From Algihabitans albus (GTDB lineage Bacteria; Pseudomonadota; Alphaproteobacteria; Kiloniellales; DSM-21159): 64,000 bases of DNA. Location: assembly GCF_003572205.1 (NCBI RefSeq), contig NZ_QXNY01000005.1:372001-436000 (forward strand), written 5' to 3'. The notes under the pieces are model-generated. The model was not told the origin of the DNA, did not search any database, and was given only the letters and a program-made list of their open reading frames with translations. The position numbers and the translations under genes were made by a program. Shown here piece by piece: positions 42,297-50,850 of this stretch; position 1 is the stretch's first letter, and each line of letters starts with the position of its first letter.

Positions 42297-43728
42297 GACG
42301 TGCGGCCTCCCTGCCGGCGATGCGTCCGAATACGGCACCGATGGTCATTCCGATGCCGGCCAGGTATCCCTTGCCCAAGACATTGCCTGCCATGATCTCG
42401 CCGGCTGCAAAGACGTTGGATGTCGGGCGGCCGTCGGCCATCAGCACTTGGGCGTTGCGGTTCACGCGCACGCCAAGGTAGGTGAAGGTGATGCCGGGAC
42501 GCAGTGAATAGCCGTAGAACGGCGGGGTATCGATTCGGCGCGCCCAGTGGGTTTTCGGCGGGTCGAGCTGCTCGGTCCGACAATCGTCGAGACGTTGGGT
42601 GTCGAAGGTGCCGGGCACCACGGCTGCATTGTAGGTTGCGACCGTGTCTTCCAGTTTGGCTGGATCGAGGTCGAGTTGGGTCGCGATGCCTGCGATCGTG
42701 TCGCTCGTCACCGGCTTGAAGACCGATGGCATGAACAGGCCTTGGGCCTTTTCGTCGATGATGACGTGGGCGATCTGATCGGGTTGATGCGCGATGAGAC
42801 GTCCCCAAATGGCATAGCGTTTCGGCCAGAAATCTTCGCCTTCGTCATAGAACCGGTCGCCATCGGCATTGACCACGATCCCGAGCGATACGCAGTCGAG
42901 CCGGGTCACGATGCCGCCGTCGAACTTTGGCGCGCGCGCATCCAGCGCCACGGCGTGACATTGTTTGGGGTCGCCGACCGCCATCATGCCGTTGTCGAGC
43001 ATGAGACGCAGGACACCGCCGCGATTGTAAGGCGTGCCGCGGACGATGAAGTTGTCGGCAGCGTCGCCCCAGTACTCTCGCAACCATTCGATATTGGCTT
43101 CGAACCCGCCGGCAGCTGCGACTAACGATTGACCCGCGATGATCTCTTGCGATCCGTCGGCCAGCCGGACGGTGGCCTGGGTGAAGTGGCCGTCGTCGAA
43201 GCCAAGATCGACGACTTCCGTGTCGTAGCGAACCTCCACACCCATCGCTTCAGCGGTGCGATACATGGCATTCATCAACGCCTTTCCTCCGCCGAGGAAG
43301 AACGCATTGGTATGCGACAACTGCAGCGTCCCCCCCAGTGACGGCTGAAAGCGTACGCCTTGTTCCAGGAGCCAATCCCACAGCTCGCTCGACTGCTCCA
43401 ACGTGAAGCGCGCCAGATCCTCGTCTGTCTCGCCGTCGGTCACACGCATGAGATCGCTGTAGAACTCCTCCACCGTGTAGGGCGCCGTCAGGACCTCGTT
43501 CGATTCGTCGTGTGCCAGGCGAAGGTTGCGGGTGTGCCGCGAATTGCCGCCGCGCCAGTCCTTCGGCGCAGCCTCGAGAATGATCACGCTGCTGCCGAGC
43601 CGCGCCGCGGTAATCGCGGCGCAGAGCGCGGCATTCCCGCCGCCTAGAATCACGACATCGTAGTGGCCTTGCTGGACCTTGCCGTTCTTTTTCGCCGTCA
43701 CCCGTTGCGCACCAGCATGATTGAACAC
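42283..43728 (-). CDS. tcuA: FAD-dependent tricarballylate dehydrogenase
   Basis: 481 aa (GTG start; a later GTG at 43701 is possible). The FAD motif DVVILGGGNAALCAAITAA followed by LEAAPKDWRGGNSRHTRN matches TcuA closely, as do NAFFLGGGKALMNAMYR and the C-terminal FAEIMAGN-like segment (FAAGEIMAGNVLGKGY). The enzyme oxidises tricarballylate to cis-aconitate, which enters the TCA cycle. TcuB is encoded just downstream. The TcuC permease and TcuR regulator of Salmonella are missing and seem to be replaced by TRAP and/or TctABC importers and a GntR protein. Confidence 0.88.
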   Translation of the reverse strand: MFNHAGAQRVTAKKNGKVQQGHYDVVILGGGNAALCAAITAARLGSSVIILEAAPKDWRGGNSRHTRNLRLAHDESNEVLTAPYTVEEFYSDLMRVTDGETDEDLARFTLEQSSELWDWLLEQGVRFQPSLGGTLQLSHTNAFFLGGGKALMNAMYRTAEAMGVEVRYDTEVVDLGFDDGHFTQATVRLADGSQEIIAGQSLVAAAGGFEANIEWLREYWGDAADNFIVRGTPYNRGGVLRLMLDNGMMAVGDPKQCHAVALDARAPKFDGGIVTRLDCVSLGIVVNADGDRFYDEGEDFWPKRYAIWGRLIAHQPDQIAHVIIDEKAQGLFMPSVFKPVTSDTIAGIATQLDLDPAKLEDTVATYNAAVVPGTFDTQRLDDCRTEQLDPPKTHWARRIDTPPFYGYSLRPGITFTYLGVRVNRNAQVLMADGRPTSNVFAAGEIMAGNVLGKGYLAGIGMTIGAVFGRIAGREAARRARN

Positions 43729-43753
43729 GATTGAAGCGATATCAAGCTATCTG

Positions 43754-43769
43754 TATGCAACAGTATTCA
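43754..43769 (+). promoter_or_regulatory. Candidate regulon operator TATGCA-ACAG-TATTCA
   Basis: Twenty-five bases upstream of the tcuA GTG start on the - strand, where a bound repressor would block initiation. A weaker look-alike (TGTGCAATCGTATA) follows at 43774-43787. Confidence 0.55.
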
Positions 43770-43787
43770 TAGATGTGCAATCGTATA

Positions 43788-44070
43788 AAAATAAGGAAGT
43801 GCAGTGTGTTGCCGCCGCGTTGAGGCATGAGCGGCCCTGTGCCGGAACCCTTGTTCGCGTGATCTGGCGCACCCAGGACAAGGTCTCTGCGGCGGGAAGG
43901 CTCGCTGGAATCGGCGTATCGGACGACCTGTTGCGCCCACCAAGCCGATTCCGGCCGATGGCTGCGCGACAGGTGCCGATTTTGATGACGAGCGCGAACG
44001 ATTCAGGTCTCTGAGGGCTGCACAGGCATACGTATAGCCGTGGAATCCATCGTGCTTGACCAATAGAATT
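43788..44070. other. Middle of the divergent tcuA/dctP control region
   Basis: No gene is supported; the frames here show no family resemblance and no ribosome binding site. The region separates two operator-like sites and should hold both promoters. Confidence 0.45.
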
Positions 44071-44074
44071 CAAT

Positions 44075-44090
44075 CGTACACATTTGTATA
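44075..44090 (-). promoter_or_regulatory. Candidate regulon operator TATACA-AATG-TGTACG
   Basis: On the - strand the site reads TATACA-AATG-TGTACG, 14 of 16 positions like the 36073 copy. It lies 121 bp upstream of dctP, the first gene of the TRAP/GMC/ALDH unit. Confidence 0.55.
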
Positions 44091-44211
44091 TATTTGCAGA
44101 CTGTGAAGTGAGCCTGGGAACAACCAGGTCGAGCACCCGCCGGGTGTCTGCGAGATCTGGGCGGCTGTTCGCAGCTCAGCTCAAAGAAAAACGATCTTTC
44201 GGGAGGAACCA

Positions 44212-45207
44212 GTGCCGACGATCCGACAAGCTAAATCTCTTTCCATGATTGCCAGTGTGGCGGCGTCCGCCCTGTTGTTTGCGAGCGTTGCACAGGCTGA
44301 GATCACTTTACGACTGGCGCATTATGCATCGACCGGCAGCACGACCCATGCCGCTGCCGAGATCTTCGCCGAAGAGGTCGAGACACGCAGCAATGGGGAA
44401 ATCAAAGTGTCGTTGCACCCCGCTCACGAGCTTGGCGACGATCCGACCCAGGTGCGTGGCGTCCGTCTCGGCACCATCGACATGGCCGTGATCGGAAACA
44501 CCTTCTTCACCGGCATGGCACCGGAGCTGAATGCGCTCGATCTGCCTTATCTGTTCGTATCGCGCGAACATGCCTATCGCGTGCTCGATGGCGACATCGG
44601 CGCGGACCTGCATGCGCTGTTCGGGAACAACGGCATGCAGGTACTCGGTAACTGGGAAATCGGTTTCCGTAACATCACCAACAGCCGCGGCCCGATCCAT
44701 TCACCCGAGGATCTGCAGGGGTTGAGTATCCGTACCACGCCGAACCCAGCGCATGTGGCGGCCTTTGAAGCCCTCGGCGCAAGCCCGACGCCGATGAGCT
44801 TCAGCGAGGTTTATCTCGCGCTCGAGACGGGGGCCGTCGATGGGCAGGAAAATCCCATCGTGCTGATACATGCCATGCGGTTTCATGAAGTTCAGAAGCA
44901 TATGAGTCTGACTCGCCATGCCTATACCGCAGCCTTCCTGGTGATGAACGAGGGCCGCTTTTCGGCCTTGAGCGACGAACATCAGGCCCTGTTGCTGGAG
45001 GTCGGTCGGATGGCCGGACAGAAGGAGCGCGACCTGATCGCGGAACGGGAAGCCGCGAGCCTCCAGGCGATGCGCGATGACGGGCTCGAAGTGAACGAGA
45101 ACCCCGATCGAGAGGCGTTCCGTGCCGTTGTCATGGAGGCGACGCGCGCGGCCTATGTCGAACAGTTCGGTTCGGAGCTTCTCGACCGTATCGACGCCGC
45201 ACGCTGA
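44212..45207 (+). CDS. dctP: TRAP transporter substrate-binding protein, DctP family
   Basis: 331 aa. GTG start with GGGAGGAA upstream. Signal peptide (SLLFASVAQAEI region: ASALLFASVAQAE) then the DctP fold: LRLAHYASTGSTTHAAAEIFAEEVE, IDMAVIGNTFFTGMAPELNALDLPYLF, GNWEIGFRNITNSRGPI with the carboxylate-binding Arg. Loads the DctQM carrier with an organic acid from the periplasm. Ligand unknown. Confidence 0.9.
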   Translation: MPTIRQAKSLSMIASVAASALLFASVAQAEITLRLAHYASTGSTTHAAAEIFAEEVETRSNGEIKVSLHPAHELGDDPTQVRGVRLGTIDMAVIGNTFFTGMAPELNALDLPYLFVSREHAYRVLDGDIGADLHALFGNNGMQVLGNWEIGFRNITNSRGPIHSPEDLQGLSIRTTPNPAHVAAFEALGASPTPMSFSEVYLALETGAVDGQENPIVLIHAMRFHEVQKHMSLTRHAYTAAFLVMNEGRFSALSDEHQALLLEVGRMAGQKERDLIAEREAASLQAMRDDGLEVNENPDREAFRAVVMEATRAAYVEQFGSELLDRIDAAR

Positions 45208-45230
45208 GCCGGCGCCGGGGCCTAAGATCG

Positions 45231-45767
45231 ATGAGTCGGGCCAGAACACCTTTCGCCAGGGTGATCCAGGGGTTTGAACGCGCCCTCGACATCGCCGTCG
45301 GTAGTTTGCTGGTGGTGATCGTCTCTATCACTCTGGCACAGGTGTTCTCGCGCTACGTGTTGGGTTCGTCCTTGATCTGGAGCAGCGAACTGGTTCGTCT
45401 GCTGCATGTCTGGCTGATCATGCTCGCTGCCGCCAAGGTCGGGCACATGCGCATCACGATCCTGACCGATGCCTTGCCGGTCACCCTGCGGCGGGCGGCC
45501 GACTGGGTTGTGTTGGCGGTCTCTCTTGGCTGTCTCGGGCTTCTGTTCTACGGCGGCCTGTCGATCTGGACCCTTTTGCGCAACGACACCTATTCAGGTC
45601 TACCGCTCTCGCCAGGGCTTCTGTTCCTGGCCGTCGCTGTCGGGAGTGCGCTCTGGGCCCTGGCCTCTATTGCGCGTGCAGTCGACGGCGGGAATGGAGA
45701 GATGATCGATCCAGCGGGGCCTGTCGATGCCGGGTCCGACCGTCACCCGGCCGCTCCCCGTCGTTGA
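45231..45767 (+). CDS. dctQ: TRAP transporter small permease, DctQ family
   Basis: 178 aa with four hydrophobic segments and the family stretch FSRYVLGSSLIWSSELVRLLHVWLIMLAA. Encoded between dctP and dctM, which is the standard order, with a 23-bp gap. It forms the membrane complex with DctM. Confidence 0.88.
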   Translation: MSRARTPFARVIQGFERALDIAVGSLLVVIVSITLAQVFSRYVLGSSLIWSSELVRLLHVWLIMLAAAKVGHMRITILTDALPVTLRRAADWVVLAVSLGCLGLLFYGGLSIWTLLRNDTYSGLPLSPGLLFLAVAVGSALWALASIARAVDGGNGEMIDPAGPVDAGSDRHPAAPRR

Positions 45768-45794
45768 CCGCCTGTCGGTAGCGGAGCGCACCCG

Positions 45795-47084
45795 ATGACC
45801 GTTGCCATATTGATCGGTGGACTGGCGTTCTTGGCCTTGATCGGCGTTCCGTTGGTGTTCGCCATTCTGGCGGCGGCGACGGCGGCAGTGCTTGTCACCC
45901 GCCCGGGCGTTCCGCTCGAGGTGGTCACGCAGGTGTTCGTCGGCGGGATCGACAGCTCGGTGTTGCTGGCGATCTTGTTCTTCTTTCTCGCGGGCGAGTT
46001 GATGAACAGCGGCGGTATCACCCGGCGCATCGTCGATCTCGCCGGGAATCTGGTGGGCCACATTCGCGGTGGTCTCGGGCAGGTCAACATCGTCTCGAGC
46101 GTGCTGTTTTCCGGCATCTCCGGCTCGGCGATCGCGGATACGGCGGCTGTGGGCACCGTAATGATACCGTCGATGGTCAAGCGCGGCTATCCGCCTGCCT
46201 TCGCGGCCGCGGTCACGCAAACCTCGTCGATCGTCGGGCCGATCATCCCGCCCAGCGTGCCAGTCATCATCTTCGCCGTCCTCGCCGAGCAGTCCATCGG
46301 CGAGCTGTTCGTGGCAGGTATCGTCCCTGGCCTACTGATTGCGCTCTGTCTCATGCTGACAGTGTATCTGATCAGCCGTCGGCGGGTTTACGAGCGAACG
46401 GCGCCTGCGCCCCTGCGCACCATTGCTCTGAGTTTTGCTCACGCCAGCGCGGCACTGGGAATGCCGCTGATCATAGTCGGGGGTATTCTGGGCGGAGTCA
46501 TCACCGCGACCGAGGCCGGAGCGGTTGCGGTCTTCTATGCGTTGCTTGTCGGGCGGCTGATTTACCGCGAGCTGACGCTGCGACTGGTCTGTCAGTCGCT
46601 GCTGAAGGCGGCCTGGGGGGCGGCGACCGTGCTGGTGATCCTCGGTGCATCGAGTTTCTTTGCCTGGATCGTCGCCGATCAGCAGATCAACAAACAGATG
46701 GCGGAGGCGCTGTTTTCGATCAGCTCCAATCCACTGGTGGTGCTGTTGATAATCACGCTGGCGGGTCTGATCGTCGGAACGCTGATGGATCCGCTGGCGG
46801 CCTTGATCATCATGGTGCCAGTGTTCCTGCCGGCGGCGATGGAGGTCGGCGTCGATCCGGTTCATTTCGGGCTCGTGCTCATACTGACCTTGATGATCGG
46901 GCTCTGCACGCCGCCGGTCGGCTATCTGATCTATCTCTCGTCGGCGATCGCGGGCGCGCGGCCTGAGCGCGTTACGCGCGAGAGCTTGCCGTTTCTGGCT
47001 GCGCTGTTGGCCGCGCTGCTCATCTGTGTGGCAGTTCCGGAGCTTAGCCTGACATTGCCGGAATGGTTCGGCTACCGCGACTGA
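45795..47084 (+). CDS. dctM: TRAP transporter large permease, DctM family
   Basis: 429 aa with about 12 hydrophobic segments. Landmarks: IGVPLVFAILAAATAAVL, SSVLFSGISGSAIADTAAVGTVMIPSM, TQTSSIVGPIIPPSVPVIIFAV, LMIGLCTPPVGYLIYL. It is the sodium-coupled carrier subunit. The GMC oxidoreductase gene follows after 23 bp, so transport and first oxidation are probably coexpressed. Confidence 0.92.
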   Translation: MTVAILIGGLAFLALIGVPLVFAILAAATAAVLVTRPGVPLEVVTQVFVGGIDSSVLLAILFFFLAGELMNSGGITRRIVDLAGNLVGHIRGGLGQVNIVSSVLFSGISGSAIADTAAVGTVMIPSMVKRGYPPAFAAAVTQTSSIVGPIIPPSVPVIIFAVLAEQSIGELFVAGIVPGLLIALCLMLTVYLISRRRVYERTAPAPLRTIALSFAHASAALGMPLIIVGGILGGVITATEAGAVAVFYALLVGRLIYRELTLRLVCQSLLKAAWGAATVLVILGASSFFAWIVADQQINKQMAEALFSISSNPLVVLLIITLAGLIVGTLMDPLAALIIMVPVFLPAAMEVGVDPVHFGLVLILTLMIGLCTPPVGYLIYLSSAIAGARPERVTRESLPFLAALLAALLICVAVPELSLTLPEWFGYRD

Positions 47085-47107
47085 TGCGCGCGCCGAAGGA
47101 GGGCGGA

Positions 47108-48727
47108 ATGAGTGAGACCGGATATGACTACGTGATCGTCGGCGCAGGGTCGGCGGGCTGTGTCTTGGCCAACCGGCTGTCGGTCGATCCCGATTGCCGG
47201 GTGCTTCTTCTCGAAGCGGGCGGCCGTGATTCCAATGTCTGGTTGCGGTTGCCGGTTGGCTATTTCCGCACCGTTTTGGATCCAAGGTTTTCGCGTCTTT
47301 TTGAGACCGAACCCGAGGAAGGGACTGGCGGGCGTCGCGTGGTTTGGCCGCGCGGACGCGTGCTGGGCGGGTCCAGTTCGATCAACGGACTCGTGTTCGT
47401 ACGCGGCGAACCGGCGACCTTCGACGATTGGGAACGGATGGGAGCGACCGGCTGGTCGGCGCGCGACGTGCTTCCCGCCTTTCGCGAGATTGAGTGTTTC
47501 GATGGTCCGGAAGAGAGCCAGGCGCGCGGCGCGCATGGCGAACTGCGGGTCAGCCGTCTGCGTCACGATCATCCGATGTGCCGCGCCTGGATCGAGTCGG
47601 CCCAAGCCTGCGGGCATCCCTTCAACCCCGACTTCAATGCGGGCAGCACGCGCGGGGTCGGGGGCTATCAGCTGACCCTCGATCGCCGATTTCGTATGAG
47701 CGCGGCGCGAGCCTTCCTGCATCCCGTGCTAAACCGCCCGAACCTGACGGTTGAAACCGGCGCTTTCGTGAGCCGGGTCATCCTGAAGAAGGGCCGTGCG
47801 ACCGGGGTGGAATGGACCCGGGACGGGCAGGTGCGCCGTGCGGCCGCCCGGGCCGAGGTGATCCTGAGCGCGGGCGCTGTGCAGTCGCCGCAGCTTCTGC
47901 AGCTTTCGGGAATAGGACCTCAAGCGGCCTTGCGTCGCGCCGGCGTTCCGGTACGGCTAGACCGCGCTGCAGTGGGCGGCAATCTGCAGGATCACTACCA
48001 GATGCGAATGATCCTGCGTATGCGCGACCGCCGCTCTCTCAACCGGCAGACTCGCAATCCGCTATGGCTGGCGGGAGCGGGGTTGGACTGGCTGCTGCGC
48101 GGGCGCGGGCCCTTGACCATCGGGGCAGGTCAGGTGGGCGGGGCGGCCTGCACGTCGCTGGCCGACCCCGGACGGCCCGATGTGCAGATGATCGTGATGC
48201 CGCTCTCGGCGGATCGGGTAGGCGAGCCCTTGCACCGTTTTCCAGGCTTCAGCTCGACCGTATGGCAATGTCATCCGGCGTCTCGCGGCCGAGTCGATAT
48301 CCGCTCGGACGAGGCCACGGAGGCGCCCGAAATCCGTCCGAACTATCTGTCGGAAGAAGTCGATCGCCGTACCCTTATCGAGGGGGTGCGTATGCTGCGC
48401 GAGATCCATGCCGCTGCCCCCTTCCGCAACTTGCTCGAGACTGAAGTCATTCCCGGCGGCTCGGCGCACGACGACGCCCAAATCCTCGATGCGATCCGCG
48501 CACGCGCGGGGACCGTGTTTCATCCCTGTGGCACCTGCCGAATGGGTTCGGACGCGGATGCTCCGACCGACCCTGCCCTGCGGGTCAATGGGGTCGAACG
48601 GCTACGTGTGGTCGATGCCTCGGTCATGCCCCTGATCCCTTCGGGCAACATCAACGCCGCCACTCTGATGGTGGCGCAGAAGGCGGCCCCGCTGATCCTC
48701 GCGGACGCCGGACGACACATCAACTGA
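47108..48727 (+). CDS. GMC family FAD-dependent alcohol/choline-type oxidoreductase
   Basis: 539 aa. ATG 47108 after AGGAGGGCGG; an extension from 47063 overlaps dctM. FAD motif GAGSAG at 12-17, GMC signatures RVLGGSSSINGLVFVRG and AGAVQSPQLLQLSGIG, C-terminal FHPCGTCRMG with the catalytic His and GNINAATLMVAQKAA. Oxidises an alcohol to an aldehyde; the aldehyde dehydrogenase gene 16 bp downstream would finish the oxidation to an acid. Substrate unknown; choline is not indicated by other genes. Confidence 0.88.
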   Translation: MSETGYDYVIVGAGSAGCVLANRLSVDPDCRVLLLEAGGRDSNVWLRLPVGYFRTVLDPRFSRLFETEPEEGTGGRRVVWPRGRVLGGSSSINGLVFVRGEPATFDDWERMGATGWSARDVLPAFREIECFDGPEESQARGAHGELRVSRLRHDHPMCRAWIESAQACGHPFNPDFNAGSTRGVGGYQLTLDRRFRMSAARAFLHPVLNRPNLTVETGAFVSRVILKKGRATGVEWTRDGQVRRAAARAEVILSAGAVQSPQLLQLSGIGPQAALRRAGVPVRLDRAAVGGNLQDHYQMRMILRMRDRRSLNRQTRNPLWLAGAGLDWLLRGRGPLTIGAGQVGGAACTSLADPGRPDVQMIVMPLSADRVGEPLHRFPGFSSTVWQCHPASRGRVDIRSDEATEAPEIRPNYLSEEVDRRTLIEGVRMLREIHAAAPFRNLLETEVIPGGSAHDDAQILDAIRARAGTVFHPCGTCRMGSDADAPTDPALRVNGVERLRVVDASVMPLIPSGNINAATLMVAQKAAPLILADAGRHIN

Positions 48728-48742
48728 TGCTCAGGAGACCTC

Positions 48743-50179
48743 ATGACTTACGAAAACTTGCAGCTGCTGATCGATGGCGAATGGCGCGCCGGGAGCGAGG
48801 GCGTATCGGAGCCGGTTCTCAACCCGGCAACGGAGGAGGTGATCGGACAGGTCCCTCATGCCTCCACGGCGGATCTTGATGCGGCTCTGGCAGCGAGCGG
48901 AACCGGCTTTGCGATCTGGCGCAGGACGCCGCCGGCGGAGCGGCAGAAGGTAATGGAAGCCGCCGCTCGCTTGCTCGAAGAGCGCTTTGAGAGGATTGCG
49001 CGCAACCTGACCATGGAAATGGGCAAGCCGGTCGGCGAAGCTCGCCAGGAGCTGGAGTTCGCAATCAACATCCTCCGCTGGTACGCCGAAGAGGGCAAGC
49101 GAGCCTACGGCCGTCAGATTCCCGCGCGCATCCCGGGCGTCAGGCAGATTGCGTTCAAGGAGCCGGTCGGTCCCGCGCTCGCCTTCGTCGCCTGGAACTT
49201 TCCGGCGGTGAACGTCATGCGCAAAGTCGCCGGGGCACTCGGCGCGGGCTGTTCGCTGATCATCAAACCGAGTGAGGAAACGCCCGCGACGGCGGTCGCG
49301 ATCGGCCGCGCGCTGACCGATGCGGGCCTGCCCGCCGGGGTTCTGAACATCGTCTTCGGCGTGCCGGCAGAGGTGTCGGAACATCTTCTGGCCTCGCCGA
49401 TCCCGCGCAAGCTGTCGTTTACCGGCAGCGTCGCTGTCGGGAAGCATCTGCAAAAGTTGGCTGCCGCTACGCTCAAGCACTGTACGATGGAACTCGGCGG
49501 CCACGCGCCAGTGATGGTGTTCGACGATGCTGACATCTCCAAGGCGGCCCGCATTGCCGCGGGCGGCAAGTTTCGCAACGCCGGACAGGTTTGCATCTCG
49601 CCGACGCGATTTCTGGTGCAAGACAGCGCCTACGACACGTTCACCGAGGTGTTTCTCGAAGAGGTCGCCAAGATCGAGGTCGGCAACGGTCTGGAAGATG
49701 GCGTCACCATGGGGCCGTTGGTCGCCTCCCGCCGGCTTGAAGTCATGGACCGTCTGGTGCAGGACGCGGTCGACCAGGGCGCAACGCTGATGGCCGGTGG
49801 CGCGCGGATCGGCAACCAGGGCAGCTTCTACGCTCCAACCGTTCTCGGCGAGGTTCCAGCCACGGCGGCGATTATGAACGACGAGCCCTTTGGCCCGCTG
49901 GCACCGATCTCGCGTTTCTCAACCTTGAACGATGCGGTCGAGGAGGCGAACCGACTGCCCTTCGGGTTGTCCGCCTATGCCTTCACCTCGAACCGTAAGA
50001 CGTCGGTTGCCCTGACCAATGACGTCGCCTCCGGACTGCTCGCGATCAACTCGCTTCTGGTATCGAGTCCGGAGACACCTTTCGGCGGCGTTCTCGACAG
50101 TGGTTACGGCTCCGAAGGCGGCATTGAGGGTCTTGATGCCTTCCTGCAAACGCGGTTTGTCACGGAAACCGATTTCTGA
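48743..50179 (+). CDS. NAD(P)-dependent aldehyde dehydrogenase (succinate-semialdehyde dehydrogenase-like)
   Basis: 478 aa with a ribosome binding site (CAGGAGA). Landmarks: FVAWNFPAVNVMRKVAGALGAGCSLIIKPS, MELGGHAPVMVFDDAD with the general-base Glu, and nucleophile Cys284 (RNAGQVCISP). The WRRTPPAERQKVMEAAARLLEER start is typical of the GabD/SSADH branch. Last gene of the TRAP-GMC-ALDH unit; a GC-rich hairpin follows. Confidence 0.87.
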   Translation: MTYENLQLLIDGEWRAGSEGVSEPVLNPATEEVIGQVPHASTADLDAALAASGTGFAIWRRTPPAERQKVMEAAARLLEERFERIARNLTMEMGKPVGEARQELEFAINILRWYAEEGKRAYGRQIPARIPGVRQIAFKEPVGPALAFVAWNFPAVNVMRKVAGALGAGCSLIIKPSEETPATAVAIGRALTDAGLPAGVLNIVFGVPAEVSEHLLASPIPRKLSFTGSVAVGKHLQKLAAATLKHCTMELGGHAPVMVFDDADISKAARIAAGGKFRNAGQVCISPTRFLVQDSAYDTFTEVFLEEVAKIEVGNGLEDGVTMGPLVASRRLEVMDRLVQDAVDQGATLMAGGARIGNQGSFYAPTVLGEVPATAAIMNDEPFGPLAPISRFSTLNDAVEEANRLPFGLSAYAFTSNRKTSVALTNDVASGLLAINSLLVSSPETPFGGVLDSGYGSEGGIEGLDAFLQTRFVTETDF

Positions 50180-50191
50180 TCGGCGACATCG

Positions 50192-50237
50192 GGCGGCGGT
50201 CCGTGGATCCGGGGAGTGGATCCTGCGAACCGCCGCC
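50192..50237. terminator. Long GC-rich inverted repeat between convergent aldehyde dehydrogenase and Rrf2 genes
   Basis: GGCGGCGGT (50192-50200) pairs perfectly with ACCGCCGCC (50229-50237), with TGGATCC repeats in the loop. It begins 13 bp after the ALDH stop and ends before the Rrf2 stop, so it can serve both strands. No strong T tract is seen. Confidence 0.5.
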
Positions 50238-50278
50238 GGTTCTATCGGTAGGGTATGGAGGGGCGAGAAGTGAATGTC

Positions 50279-50743
50279 TTAGCCCCATCGCATGTCAGCG
50301 CGCTCGTTGTCGTCCTTTCCGATCGCCTCGGCCGGCCGCAGCGCGAGATCGGCAAGCGAGATGTCATTCAGGAACGAGAGGACACGGCTCTTGAGCGCCT
50401 CCCAAGGGTGGTCGGCTGCCTGGAGGTCGGGGATCCGCGCGGCTGCCAGCCCGCGCGCAGTCGCCGGACGGCTCGCAAAGTTCGTGGGTTCATCGACGGC
50501 CCGAAAGATCTCCGCGACAGTGATCCGCTGGGCGGGCTTGGCAAGGACATAGCCACCGCCCCGTCCATGCCGTGACACAACGAGCCCGGCGCCGCGCAAT
50601 CGCGCCATAAGGGATTCCGTGTAGGACACGGACCGATTGATGCTTTCTGCAAGACCTTGCGTTGTGCAGGGCTTGTCCGCGCCCTGCGCCGCCAAGCGCA
50701 CCAAGGTCTCGACGCTCATATAGGCGCTGCCGCTGATCTGCAT
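50279..50743 (-). CDS. Rrf2 family transcriptional regulator
   Basis: 154 aa. The winged HTH (MSVETLVRLAAQ, TTQGLAESINRSVSYTESLMARLRGAGLVVSRHGRGGGYVLAKP in parts) is typical Rrf2. Only one cysteine occurs in the HTH half (Cys26) and the three-Cys cluster of IscR/NsrR is missing, so an iron-sulfur ligand is unlikely or unusual. It is divergent from a Cys-rich MarR protein and shares a 104-bp control region with palindromes. Confidence 0.85.
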   Translation of the reverse strand: MQISGSAYMSVETLVRLAAQGADKPCTTQGLAESINRSVSYTESLMARLRGAGLVVSRHGRGGGYVLAKPAQRITVAEIFRAVDEPTNFASRPATARGLAAARIPDLQAADHPWEALKSRVLSFLNDISLADLALRPAEAIGKDDNERADMRWG

Positions 50744-50805
50744 CCCGGCGTCCCTCCATCAGACGGGGTCCCAGTGCGTCTGAGACCCAACGCAGATAGT
50801 ATCGA

Positions 50806-50850
50806 TTCGAAATTATTCACTTGTCAACATAGTTTCGAAACGCTACTATG
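50806..50850. promoter_or_regulatory. Palindromic control region between Rrf2 and MarR genes
   Basis: TTCGAAA (50806-50812) is mirrored by TTTCGAA (50833-50839), and CATAGT (50828-50833) by ACTATG (50845-50850), the latter containing the MarR start codon. An Rrf2 dimer, a MarR dimer, or both could bind; which is unknown. Confidence 0.5.
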
